NCBI GenBank assembly: GCA_000613465.1 | Contig: BAJA01000003.1 | Location: forward strand, 186,001 to 250,000 | Length of the DNA stretch: 64,000 nucleotides | Direction of reading: 5' to 3' | Origin: Bacteroides nordii WAL 11050 = JCM 12987 | GTDB taxonomy: Bacteria > Bacteroidota > Bacteroidia > Bacteroidales > Bacteroidaceae | Part shown: positions 19,906-28,362 of the stretch, in pieces | How the letters are laid out: each line of letters opens with the position of its first letter | Position numbering within the stretch: position 1 is the first letter of the stretch | Translations under genes and position numbers: made by a program | The notes under the pieces: model-generated | Database searches by the model: none | What the model saw: the letters and a program-made list of their open reading frames with translations, nothing else | What the model was told of the DNA's origin: nothing

Positions 19906-20007
19906 TTAGTGGTTGGTGATAAGTGATTAGTGCCATGCAGCATAATAGCGCAGCCCACTAATCACTAACCACTAATCACTAATCATTAACCAACTAATCA
20001 CTAATAA
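19906..20007. repeat. Inverted word repeat with shared core, sufD-sufS spacer
   Basis: Arms are copies of GTGATTAGT / ACTAATCAC. At the centre (19935-19955) lies ATGCAGC, five bases, AGCGCAGCC. The same core occurs at 30594-30614 and 30694-30714, inverted at 62177-62197, and degenerate at 34871-34891, where the arms are mostly different. Confidence 0.85.
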
Positions 20008-20008
20008 A

Positions 20009-21220
20009 ATGGATATAAAGAAGATACGTGAAGATTTTCCCATTCTAAGCCGTACGGTGTATGGGAAACCTTTGATTTATTTCGACAATGGTGCAACGAC
20101 TCAGAAACCTCGTCTGGTAATTGATTCGCTGGTAGATGAATACTATTCTGTTAATGCCAATGTGCATCGGGGAGTACACTATCTTTCTCAGCAGGCTACA
20201 GAGTTACATGAAGCTTCCCGTGCTACGGTGCGTGAGTTTATCAATGCCCGTAGTATAAATGAGATTATCTTTACCCGTGGTACAACAGAGGCTATTAATC
20301 TTCTTGTTTCCAGTTTCGGTGAGGAACTTATGGAAGAGGGAGATGAGGTTATTCTCTCCGTCATGGAGCATCACAGTAACATTGTGCCCTGGCAACTTTT
20401 AGCTGCCCGTAAAGGTATTGCAATAAAAGTGATACCTATGAATGATAAAGGTGAATTGTTGCTGGACGAATACGAGAAGCTTTTTTCAGACCGGACGAAG
20501 ATAGTGAGTGTAACGCAGGTTTCCAATGTATTGGGAACGGTTAATCCCGTCAAAGAGATGATTGCTACTGCTCATGCTCACGGGGTACCTGTATTGATAG
20601 ACGGTGCGCAGTCCGTACCTCATATGAAAGTTGATATGCAGGACATGGATGCTGACTTCTTTGCCTTTTCTGCACATAAAATCTATGGTCCTACCGGTGT
20701 GGGTGTTCTTTATGGAAAAGAAGAATGGCTCGACCGCCTGCCGCCTTATCAGGGTGGAGGAGAAATGATACAGCACGTTTCTTTTGAGAAAACAACGTTT
20801 AATGAACTTCCTTTCAAGTTTGAAGCCGGTACTCCCGATTACATTGGTACTACCGGGCTGGCAAAAGCCCTTGATTATGTGACAGGTCTTGGTATGGATA
20901 ATATTACCGCCCATGAACATGAACTGACTACTTATGCTATGCAACGTTTGAAAGAGATTCCGGATATCCGTATTTTCGGTGAGGCAGCGCACAAGAGCAG
21001 TGTTATCTCTTTTTTGGTAGGTAACATTCATCATTTTGATATGGGTACTTTGCTCGACAGACTGGGTATTGCCATTCGTACCGGACATCATTGTGCGCAG
21101 CCGTTGATGCAGCGTCTTGGTATTGAAGGTACGGTTCGTGCTTCTTTTGCCGTTTATAATACAAAAGAGGAGATTGATGCCCTTGTAGCTGGTGTGGAGC
21201 GCGTTAGTAAAATGTTCTGA
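20009..21220 (+). CDS. sufS: Cysteine desulfurase SufS
   Basis: 403 aa PLP enzyme that takes sulfur from cysteine for Fe-S cluster assembly. Opening KKIREDFPILSRTVYGKPLIYFDNGATTQKP, PLP-binding TTEAINL, SVMEHHSNIVPW, DGAQSVPHM, the Schiff-base Lys in FFAFSAHKIYGPTGVGVLYG near residue 227, and the catalytic Cys loop TGHHCAQPLMQRLG near residue 365. Last gene of sufBCDS. Confidence 0.97.
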   Translation: MDIKKIREDFPILSRTVYGKPLIYFDNGATTQKPRLVIDSLVDEYYSVNANVHRGVHYLSQQATELHEASRATVREFINARSINEIIFTRGTTEAINLLVSSFGEELMEEGDEVILSVMEHHSNIVPWQLLAARKGIAIKVIPMNDKGELLLDEYEKLFSDRTKIVSVTQVSNVLGTVNPVKEMIATAHAHGVPVLIDGAQSVPHMKVDMQDMDADFFAFSAHKIYGPTGVGVLYGKEEWLDRLPPYQGGGEMIQHVSFEKTTFNELPFKFEAGTPDYIGTTGLAKALDYVTGLGMDNITAHEHELTTYAMQRLKEIPDIRIFGEAAHKSSVISFLVGNIHHFDMGTLLDRLGIAIRTGHHCAQPLMQRLGIEGTVRASFAVYNTKEEIDALVAGVERVSKMF

Positions 21221-21255
21221 TTGAGTAATATGCCGTAAGGACAATAACATAAACT

Positions 21256-23466
21256 ATGAAACATAAACTGCTAAACTATTTCTGTTTACTTTTTCTTTTG
21301 GCATTTGTAACCGGATGTGAAGAAGATAATAAGGATGATTTTACTCCGAAACTCTATAAAGTAACGGGTAAAGTAGAAAAAGGACCTTTTATAAATGGTT
21401 CCAAAATTACTGCGCAAGCATTGGATAAGGATTATAATCTGACTGGTGAGGTTTATCAGGGTATTATTGTTGATGATGATGGCTCTTTTAATCTGGGAGA
21501 GATTAAATTGAATTCCTCTTACGTGTTATTGACAGCTGACGGATATTATTTTAATGAAGTAGACGGGGAATTGTCTACCGGACAGATATCCCTGCAGTCA
21601 ATAGTCAATTTGGCTGATAATAAACAGGCTAATATCAACATTCTTACCCACCTGAAAACGCAACGTATGATGCAGCTTCTTAGGAATAACAAGCCGGATT
21701 TTAATGAAGCTGATGCAAAAGTCCAAAAGGAAGTTTTGAAGAGCTTTGGGCTGGAACGTTATGCCGAAAAGGACGTTTGTAACTTTTCTATTGCTTCCGG
21801 TACTGATGAAGCCGGTGCATTAATCGTTGTGTCTTCTACTTTATTGAGAGATCGTACGGATGCTGAATTAACGGAATACTTGGCCAAACTGAGTGCCGAA
21901 TTCAAAGCGGAAGGTACGTTTATGGATAATACAAAAAAACAACTCCGGGAGGATGCCATGATGTTGGATGTAAATGACATATCAGATAACATCATCAGCC
22001 GCTATAAGAAGTTGAATATGGATGTTACTGTCCCAAACCTGAATTATTTTATTGACTGGGATGGTGATGGTATTGCCGGTAATGAACCCGATGCCGGAGG
22101 AGATATGACACTGACGCTTGATAAAAAAGAGTTGTCTATTCCTGCGGAGGGAGGAACTTTCCGTATTAAGATAGATTGTAAAGTACCCGTAACTTTAGAG
22201 AGACCGGCTGGGATACCGGATGAACCTGTCTTTGAGGAGAGTCTGAAGGTTTTTAAATATACTGATATTAATTACACGAAAACGATTGAGGGGAATGAAC
22301 TGATTATTGTTGCCCGGCCTGCTGATGGAGCTTTGATAAAAGGAGAATATATTACTGTCTATACTACAAGTGGAAAACTTTCTGCAGAACTGAGGATTAC
22401 ACAAAACGGAGATCCTTCTAAACAGATCGAGTTTGGAGAGGATGGACAAGCAGTTGTTGCCGGTATAGCCAGTCAAATGATGATTTCCATGCAGGACTTT
22501 TCCAATTTGGATGGTTACTATACACAAAGCTTTGATGGCAGGAATGCGCCTTATCATGCCATTTATGAGCATACATTGACTCCCCGTGACAGTGAAATAC
22601 TGAATATTTGGAGGAAGGTATATAATGCTATTTCCAGAATCAGGATGTTAGATTATATACTTGAAAAAGGTGGACTCGTTGAAGCCCCGTCCTTTATGGC
22701 CTATATTCATCAGTTAGCCGCCGTTCAGTATTTCCAGTTAGCATCCTGGTGGGAGAATGTTCCTTATGTGATAAATTATGATGATCCGCTTGGGGGCTCT
22801 CAACAACTGGGTAGTGAGAATTTGTTTGCGAATTTTATAGATGATTTGAATTATTGTGTGGAGCATAGTAAGCTGGAACCGGGTGGGTTTGATACTCCTG
22901 AGGGCGTTTTGTATCCTTCGAAAGGTGCTTCGTTAGCGTTATTGGCTAAGATGTATCTGCATCAGAAATCCTATGCACAAGCTTATAATTATCTGAAACG
23001 GATTATTGACAGTGGGGTATACGCCTTGGAGTCCTCTTCGGAAACTTCGCTGGGATTGAACTCCCGTGAAATCGTCTGGGGGCTGCGTACTGATTCCCTA
23101 CAGCAGTCATCTGAATCTGTTTTGAAAGGCAATGCTTATGTACCTTTTGTGACTTATACCGAAGTCCTGTTATCTGCTGCTGAATGTGCTTATCATTTAG
23201 GCAACCGGGCTGAGGCAATGGCTTATTCGAATAGAGTAACACAAGTACGGAATCTGCCCTTAATTTCTGAAGTTAACTTTATCGAATCTTTACGCTCGGT
23301 CTGGCAAAGTGAATTGAAGGGTTTTGGTAGCTATTTCTCATTCTTACGGCGCAACAATTTGGCTGTTGAGCAGTTGAATATAAAAGATTATCAACAGTTA
23401 TTGCCCATTCCCCTACAGGAGATAGAAGCTAATCAAAATCTCATTCAGAATCCGGGATGGAAATAA
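21256..23466 (+). CDS. Hybrid lipoprotein: unknown N-domain, BACON-like domain, SusD/RagB-like C-terminus
   Basis: 736 aa. Lipoprotein signal with Cys at residue 21 (AFVTGC). Residues about 30-270 contain a beta-domain (VTGKVEKGPFINGSKITAQALD) and a helical segment, ending in an Asp-rich loop DWDGDGIAGNEPDAGGD that could bind calcium. Residues about 285-395 look like a BACON domain (LTLDKKELSIPAEGGTFRI ... ELRITQNGD), a glycan- or mucin-related module in Bacteroides. From about 420 on, the protein resembles the helical and C-terminal part of SusD/RagB (LAAVQYFQLASWWENVPYV, KGASLALLAKMYLHQKSYAQAYNYL, YTEVLLSAAECAYHLGNRAEAMAYSNRV). No SusC partner lies next to it. It follows sufS by only 35 bp but is unlikely to act with it. 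Function unknown. Confidence 0.7.
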   Translation: MKHKLLNYFCLLFLLAFVTGCEEDNKDDFTPKLYKVTGKVEKGPFINGSKITAQALDKDYNLTGEVYQGIIVDDDGSFNLGEIKLNSSYVLLTADGYYFNEVDGELSTGQISLQSIVNLADNKQANINILTHLKTQRMMQLLRNNKPDFNEADAKVQKEVLKSFGLERYAEKDVCNFSIASGTDEAGALIVVSSTLLRDRTDAELTEYLAKLSAEFKAEGTFMDNTKKQLREDAMMLDVNDISDNIISRYKKLNMDVTVPNLNYFIDWDGDGIAGNEPDAGGDMTLTLDKKELSIPAEGGTFRIKIDCKVPVTLERPAGIPDEPVFEESLKVFKYTDINYTKTIEGNELIIVARPADGALIKGEYITVYTTSGKLSAELRITQNGDPSKQIEFGEDGQAVVAGIASQMMISMQDFSNLDGYYTQSFDGRNAPYHAIYEHTLTPRDSEILNIWRKVYNAISRIRMLDYILEKGGLVEAPSFMAYIHQLAAVQYFQLASWWENVPYVINYDDPLGGSQQLGSENLFANFIDDLNYCVEHSKLEPGGFDTPEGVLYPSKGASLALLAKMYLHQKSYAQAYNYLKRIIDSGVYALESSSETSLGLNSREIVWGLRTDSLQQSSESVLKGNAYVPFVTYTEVLLSAAECAYHLGNRAEAMAYSNRVTQVRNLPLISEVNFIESLRSVWQSELKGFGSYFSFLRRNNLAVEQLNIKDYQQLLPIPLQEIEANQNLIQNPGWK

Positions 23467-23553
23467 TTGTGAATTAAATTGGACAGCAGTTGCAACTTTT
23501 CCGGTTATTTGTGCGTCTAATAACGTAAATAACCAATAAACAAAGAAAAGATT

Positions 23554-23874
23554 ATGTTAGTAACAACGACTCCCATTATTGAAGGGAAAAGAATAATTCA
23601 CTATTATGGAATTGTCTCTGGTGAGACGATCATCGGTGCCAATGTATTTCGTGATTTTTTAGCCGGTATTCGTGATTTTGTAGGTGGGCGTTCCGGTGCT
23701 TATGAAGAAGTACTCCGTCAAGCTAAAGAAACGGCGATAAAGGAAATGGAAGAACAGGCTGCCCGGCTCGGGGCTAATGCTGTAATAGGCGTTGACCTGG
23801 ATTATGAAACCGTTGGGGGTAGTGGTAGCATGTTGATGGTAACTGCTACCGGAACGGCGGTAGTGATAGAATGA
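23554..23874 (+). CDS. YbjQ family protein (DUF74)
   Basis: 106 aa matching the YbjQ / 'heavy-metal-binding' family throughout: [58 protein letters not shown] and a Gly-rich end. The proteins form pentameric rings; the biological role is not established. A hairpin terminator follows at once. Confidence 0.9.
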   Translation: MLVTTTPIIEGKRIIHYYGIVSGETIIGANVFRDFLAGIRDFVGGRSGAYEEVLRQAKETAIKEMEEQAARLGANAVIGVDLDYETVGGSGSMLMVTATGTAVVIE

Positions 23875-23882
23875 TAACAGGA

Positions 23883-23925
23883 CTCCTCTGATTGTTAGTA
23901 AAGTTATAACAATTGGGGGAGTTTT
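23883..23925 (+). terminator. Terminator after the YbjQ-family gene
   Basis: CTCCTCTGATTGTTA (23883-23897) pairs with TAACAATTGGGGGAG (23907-23921) across a 9-base loop, with several G-T pairs, and TTTT follows. It overlaps the 3' end of the truncated opposite-strand gene. Confidence 0.6.
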
Positions 23926-24353
23926 GTCCAAAAGTACAGACTGTCATTTTTCAGAATATAATTGCCTAATCCACTACTATGATTCAGTAATTGAGTCAGA
24001 CTGATTTTTGGGGCATTGGGGATATTGGGAAAGTAAGTATCCAATGTCTCGGTTAGACTGAGCCGGCCTTGTTCCACAAGTTGTTCAACCAGTGTAGCCG
24101 TCATAAGTTTGGTGATGGAGCCTATACGATATTTGAATGCTTCACCGTTTTGTTTCTTATTCAGATTATTTTGTCCGAAACGGCGTGTATACACCGTTTT
24201 CCCTCCTTTGGAAATGGCCACAGAACCAATACCTTGATTATACTTCTCGATATGATTAAGAAAAGAATCGATTTTGGCTGTGTTTATTTCTTGTCCCTGT
24301 ATTGGCAACAGGATTAAACAGAAGAGAATACATGAGATTATTGGTTTCTTCAT
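23904..24353 (-). pseudogene. Truncated beta-lactamase-family serine hydrolase
   Basis: 149 codons: a signal peptide (CILFCLILLPIQGQ), then the start of a class C beta-lactamase/D-aminopeptidase-type serine hydrolase with the SxxK catalytic motif in GSITKLMTA near residue 78 and the LLNHSSGLGNY motif near 125. The frame stops after KNDSLYFWTKLPQLL, so the YxN and later catalytic parts, usually another 200-300 residues, are missing. No downstream continuation is visible in any frame before the YbjQ-family gene. It is probably a remnant left by a deletion. It lies 15 bp after the YhcG-type gene, in the same direction. Confidence 0.8.
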
Positions 24354-24368
24354 ATTGCAGATTGTTTT

Positions 24369-25427
24369 TTACTGCAAACGGTCATATTCGTTTAATTGTT
24401 CTTTCAGCTCTTGCAGGCCGGGGAGCGCTTGTCGGATTTCTTCCGGAAGTTCATTATAAGTATAAGTACTGACTCCAATAGGTTTGTTGATGTCTCGAAG
24501 CGAGAATTCCACTTCATAGTCATCTTTTCCTTTGCAGAGGAGAATACCGATGGTGGGGCGGTCTTGGGAATCACGTACCAGTTCGTTAATAGCTGATACG
24601 TAAAAATTGAGTTTACCTATGAATTCGGGTTCGAACTCTTTCGCTTTTAATTCGATAATGATATAGGCCTTAAGTTTTGTATGATAGAATAGCAAATCCA
24701 ATCTATACTCTTTTTTACCTACTCTCAGCAGGTATTGCCGTCCCATGTAAGCGAAGCCTTGTCCCATCTCCAATAAAAATTGTGAGATGTGTTGTACAAG
24801 ACCATTTTCAATGTCGCGCTCCAATGCTTTGTCTGAAAGTTGGAGGAAATCGAAATGATACGGATCTTTGATAAGTTCGTTGGCGAGTTCACTTTGAGGT
24901 TCGGGGAGAGTGGTAGAAAAGTTATTGATAGCTTTGCCTTGAGTATGATAGAGGTCTTTTTCGATGTGATATTCTAATATGGCACGACTCCATCCGTTTT
25001 CGATGGTTTTGTGGATGTAGAAGAGGGCTTCCTGAGGAGATTTGATTCTTCCTATAATGAAAGTATGATGTCCCCAAGGGATACTGAATAAACTATTGTC
25101 ATCTAATTCACGCACAAGCTGCGCGCGAATTTTATCTTCTTGATTATAAAATAAATAGAACTGCCTGCAACGTCTTAGATTACTTACGGATAATCCACTA
25201 ATATCCGGAAACTCCATTTGTAAGTCTTTACTGAGCCGTTCTATGAATCCGCTTCCCCATTGTGCATTCTCTTGCTTTTCTACAATCTGTTGCCCGAGGT
25301 TCCAATATAGGTGGATGAGCTCACTGTTAACGGCTACTGCCGCTTTTATCTGGCTGAAACGTATTTTTGATTTAAGCTCTGTGAGCCATTGTCGGTAGTC
25401 TTCTTGCAATCCATAAAGCTGTTCCAT
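24369..25427 (-). CDS. YhcG-type PDDEXK nuclease domain protein (DUF1016)
   Basis: About 352 aa. N-terminal DUF1016_N helix-turn-helix-like domain (LIHLYWNLGQQIVEKQ, FSQIKAA, SVSNLRRCRQFYLFY) and C-terminal PD-(D/E)XK nuclease domain with YRLDLLFYHTKLKAYIIIELKAKEF near 255-280, i.e. the D...ExK core. Members of this family occur as stand-alone genes and beside restriction-modification systems; their role is unclear. I chose the ATG at 25427 over 25454 because a TACCTTTG promoter element covers the upstream ATG. No methylase or other defence gene is adjacent. Confidence 0.85.
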   Translation of the reverse strand: MEQLYGLQEDYRQWLTELKSKIRFSQIKAAVAVNSELIHLYWNLGQQIVEKQENAQWGSGFIERLSKDLQMEFPDISGLSVSNLRRCRQFYLFYNQEDKIRAQLVRELDDNSLFSIPWGHHTFIIGRIKSPQEALFYIHKTIENGWSRAILEYHIEKDLYHTQGKAINNFSTTLPEPQSELANELIKDPYHFDFLQLSDKALERDIENGLVQHISQFLLEMGQGFAYMGRQYLLRVGKKEYRLDLLFYHTKLKAYIIIELKAKEFEPEFIGKLNFYVSAINELVRDSQDRPTIGILLCKGKDDYEVEFSLRDINKPIGVSTYTYNELPEEIRQALPGLQELKEQLNEYDRLQ

Positions 25428-25453
25428 TGTGTGTTGAATAGTATGATAAGCCA

Positions 25454-25461
25454 CAAAGGTA
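25454..25461 (-). promoter_or_regulatory. -7 element of the YhcG-type gene
   Basis: TACCTTTG on the minus strand fits TAnnTTTG. It places transcription start near 25447, which decides the downstream ATG at 25427. No good -33 TTG is visible. Confidence 0.5.
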
Positions 25462-25505
25462 ACAAAAGATATATATAAAGAGAACGCTAACCGAATCTTT
25501 TTTTG

Positions 25506-25928
25506 TCAATGCGAACAATGATCACACAAGCCCTTTATCACGTAATTGATACTTTCCGCAGTGAAATGTTGTGGCAGGCTGACTGCCGGGATATGTATAT
25601 TCCGCAAGCAATATGTCTTGTGGCACTTAGTACAATAGAAATGTACGTGCAGATCATCAATGTCACAGTTGCATTCATTCCCACATACGGCATACTTTAG
25701 TGAGCCTGAACCATCGTCGATACCATGTATGAGATGATGTTTCAGAAAAAGGTTAATAGTGCGTGAGAGTGTAGATTTGTCCACAGTATCCAGATACGTC
25801 TCCAAATCGAGCAGACTGAAAGCCCGGTTGAACTGCATCATGGCTCGAAGGATAAGCAACCGCATAGCGGTTGGCTTAATATCCCGTTGTCCTAATTTGT
25901 CGAGGTAGATATTCTCTTCCATAATCAT
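25506..25928 (-). CDS. Fur-family metal-responsive repressor
   Basis: About 140 aa. Winged-helix DNA-binding domain (DIKPTAMRLLILRAMMQ, VDKSTLSRTINLFLKHHLI) and a metal-sensing C-terminal part with HVHFYCTKCHKTYCL and closing CDHC, the two-Cys-pair structural zinc site of Fur/Zur proteins. The ATG overlaps the stop of the upstream P-type ATPase gene (ATGA), so the two are translationally coupled. A role in zinc-dependent control of its own operon, through the palindrome at 27930-27944, is inference. Zur-like or Fur-like specificity is not resolved. Confidence 0.88.
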   Translation of the reverse strand: MIMEENIYLDKLGQRDIKPTAMRLLILRAMMQFNRAFSLLDLETYLDTVDKSTLSRTINLFLKHHLIHGIDDGSGSLKYAVCGNECNCDIDDLHVHFYCTKCHKTYCLRNIHIPAVSLPQHFTAESINYVIKGLCDHCSH

Positions 25929-27882
25929 TTTTTGTTTTCATTGTTCATGCCGGATGTAAACTGATCCGAAGCGCCTTGCTTCTGTATTCGTATGGCATTC
26001 AGGATAGCCAGCAAAGCTACGCCTACATCAGCAAACACAGCTTCCCACATGGTAGCCATGCCAACGGCACCCAATAGCAATACGGCTAGTTTTACACCGA
26101 AAGCGAGAATGATGTTTTGCCAGACAATCCGTCGGGTAGCACGACCGATGCGTATGGCAGTTGCTACTTTAGACGGCTGGTCGTTTTGTATCACTACATC
26201 TGCTGTCTCGATGGCTGCATCACTACCCAAGCCTCCCATAGCGATACCCACATTGCTCATTGCCAGTACAGGTGCATCATTGATACCGTCTCCTACGAAA
26301 GCAATGCGGTGGGCAGGATTGGCCTTCAGTTGTTCGATATGGGCAACCTTTCCTTCGGGTAGCAGATCGCCGTATGCCTGAGATACTCCCAATTGCGCCC
26401 CTAATTTAGAAACAATTGCTTGTTTATCGCCCGAAAGAATTTGTATATTATCAATATTTAATGCTTTCAATGCCTGGATAGCTATCTCTGCATCCTCTTT
26501 GGGAATATCGGCCAGAAGAAGATATCCGGCATATGTTCCGTTTATCGCGCAGGCTACAATGGTATCTGCCGAAACATTCAACTCTGCCGGGTAGGCAATG
26601 TTGTAGCGGGAGAGTAGACGGGGATTACCTGCCAGTACTTCGTGCCCGGCTATGATAACTCTCAGTCCATGTCCGGGTATCTCTGTTGTATCTGTGGCAG
26701 GGAGGAGTGTTACTCCCTGTCGGATCGCATATTCACCGATGGCACGTGCTATCGGATGTGTGCTTTTCTGCTCGGCAGAGGCAACGTATTGCAATAGCTC
26801 TGTATCGGAAGAGAGCACGCTCTCCACATGCTGTACTTCAAACACCCCTTTGGTGAGAGTTCCGGTCTTGTCGAAAACTACGGTGTTGACCTGAGTAATA
26901 GCATCCAGATAGTTTCCCCCTTTGAACAGGACTCCGGCGCGGGAAGCCGCTCCGATACCTCCAAAATAGCCTAAAGGGATACTGACAACGAGCGCGCAAG
27001 GGCAGGAGATAACCAGAAACACCAAACTCCGGTAAAGCCAGTCTCTGAAAACATAATCAAATGCAGGTACTCCCAATGAGTAGAGGAAGGGGAGGAGAAC
27101 GATAAGTACTGCCAATCCCGTAACGATAGGGGTATATATCCGTGCAAACCGGCGTATGAATAACTCTACAGGTGCTTTCCGCTCATTGGCTTCTTGTACC
27201 ATAGCAAGTATTCGGGCAAGTGCACTTTCATTAAATGGTTTGGTTACTGTAAGTCGTACTACCCGGTCGGTAGCAATCATTCCTGCAAGCACCGTCTCTC
27301 CTTTGCGGATGGTTCGAGGACGACTTTCTCCGGTTAGTGCTGCTGTATTGAAAGAGGCCTGCTCGTTTTGCATCATTCCGTCAAGAGGGACGCGTTCTCC
27401 GGCTTTTATCTCGATGGTTTCTCCTACCTTAACATTTTCGGGGTGCATTGTCTCCGGACGTTCATCACGGATGACTGTTGCTGTTTCCGGACGAACATCG
27501 AGCAGTGCTTTGATATTTCGCTGTGCATTCCCCACCGCACGATCCTGAAAAGCTTCTCCGATGGAATAGAATAGCATCACTGCCACTCCTTCGGGATACT
27601 CGCCGATACAGAATGCGCCGATGGTGGCGATGCCCATTAGCATAAATTCATTGAAGAACTCTCCGTGACGGAGTCGTCCGAAAGCCTCCCGCAATACAGG
27701 CCATCCTACGGCAGGTAGGCTACTGTATACCATATCAGAGCACTGCCCGGCAGCGTAAACAGATTGAAATGATTGAGTATCATTCCTACTGTTAGCATGG
27801 TAAAACTGATGATAGCCGGTATATATTCGTTCTTTTTCTTTTCCGGGCTACAGCCGGAAGGGTGACAACAGTTACAGCTCAT
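25925..27882 (-). CDS. zntA: Zinc/cadmium-type P1B ATPase; frameshifted as read
   Basis: Heavy-metal-exporting P-type ATPase of about 652 aa once repaired. The start at 27882 opens with a short Cys/His-rich tail (MSCNCCHPSGCSPE) instead of a full HMA domain, then two membrane segments. One G is missing near 27709 (CTGCCGTAGG where CTGCCGGTAGG gives AYLPVGWPVL); after it the frame is open. Motifs: SCPCAL in the metal channel, phosphorylation site FDKTGTLTKG, TGESRP of the actuator domain, HPIARAIG, and GDGINDAP. The CPC channel motif fits Zn/Cd/Pb export. Operon with the Fur-family gene. Confidence 0.87.
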
Positions 27883-27908
27883 AATGATTCTATTATTGAT
27901 TTCTGATG

Positions 27909-27944
27909 CAAAGATAGAGCATTTGCATGTGCAACTGGGTTGCA
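27909..27944 (-). promoter_or_regulatory. zntA promoter with overlapping palindromic operator candidate
   Basis: The minus-strand -7 element TATCTTTG lies at 27909-27916. About 20 bp upstream of it is the perfect palindrome TGCAACTGGGTTGCA (27930-27944), over the -33 region. Its position suits a repressor site, plausibly for the co-transcribed Fur-family protein. Site identity is inference. Confidence 0.55.
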
Positions 27945-28006
27945 ATCTTGTCAAGAGCTGATTTATTGATTCTTAACTAAAAAGCAACTATTCGGGAAGA
28001 AAGTAG

Positions 28007-28095
28007 CATTTACATCGCAACACAATGTCATTTGCATCGCAACATAGTATCATTTGCATCGTAACATAGTATGTAATGAACCGTAACATACCGTG
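28007..28095. repeat. Direct 22 bp repeats between zntA and hppA
   Basis: Three consecutive 22 bp units (28007, 28029, 28051) share CATTTGCATCGCAACATAGT with one to four changes; a fourth, degenerate unit follows (28073-28095). There is no spacer between units and the period is two helical turns. The 480 bp between zntA and hppA hold no ORF; besides the zntA promoter and this array there is a hairpin at 28173-28198 (AAGGAGA / TCTCCTT). Confidence 0.75.
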
Positions 28096-28362
28096 TAATT
28101 TTCATTATATACCGAGGAAATACTTAAAAAATACCGAAGAAAGAAGGCATATCTTCCGTATATAAAAGAAGAAAGGAGAAAGCTGCGGCTCTCTCCTTCT
28201 AATGTAGTTTAACTGAATCTACCTTATGATTACGTTGACGAAGATACGATATAAAAAAGCTAAAGTCAAGTAATCCGACATCTTTTTTCTTTCTTTTTTA
28301 TTTGCTTATCTCGTTTGGAATCAATACTTTTAGCCTTTCGTAAACCTCTAAAAATTTATTCT

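Noticed and set aside
25454-25505. Upstream start of the YhcG-type protein at 25454
   Set aside because: The ATG overlaps the -7 promoter element, so it would not be in the transcript; the ATG at 25427 fits the family start better.
28173-28198. Hairpin AAGGAGA...TCTCCTT as a terminator
   Set aside because: No gene ends nearby on either strand and the T-run is weak. It may be a chance structure or part of the hppA leader.
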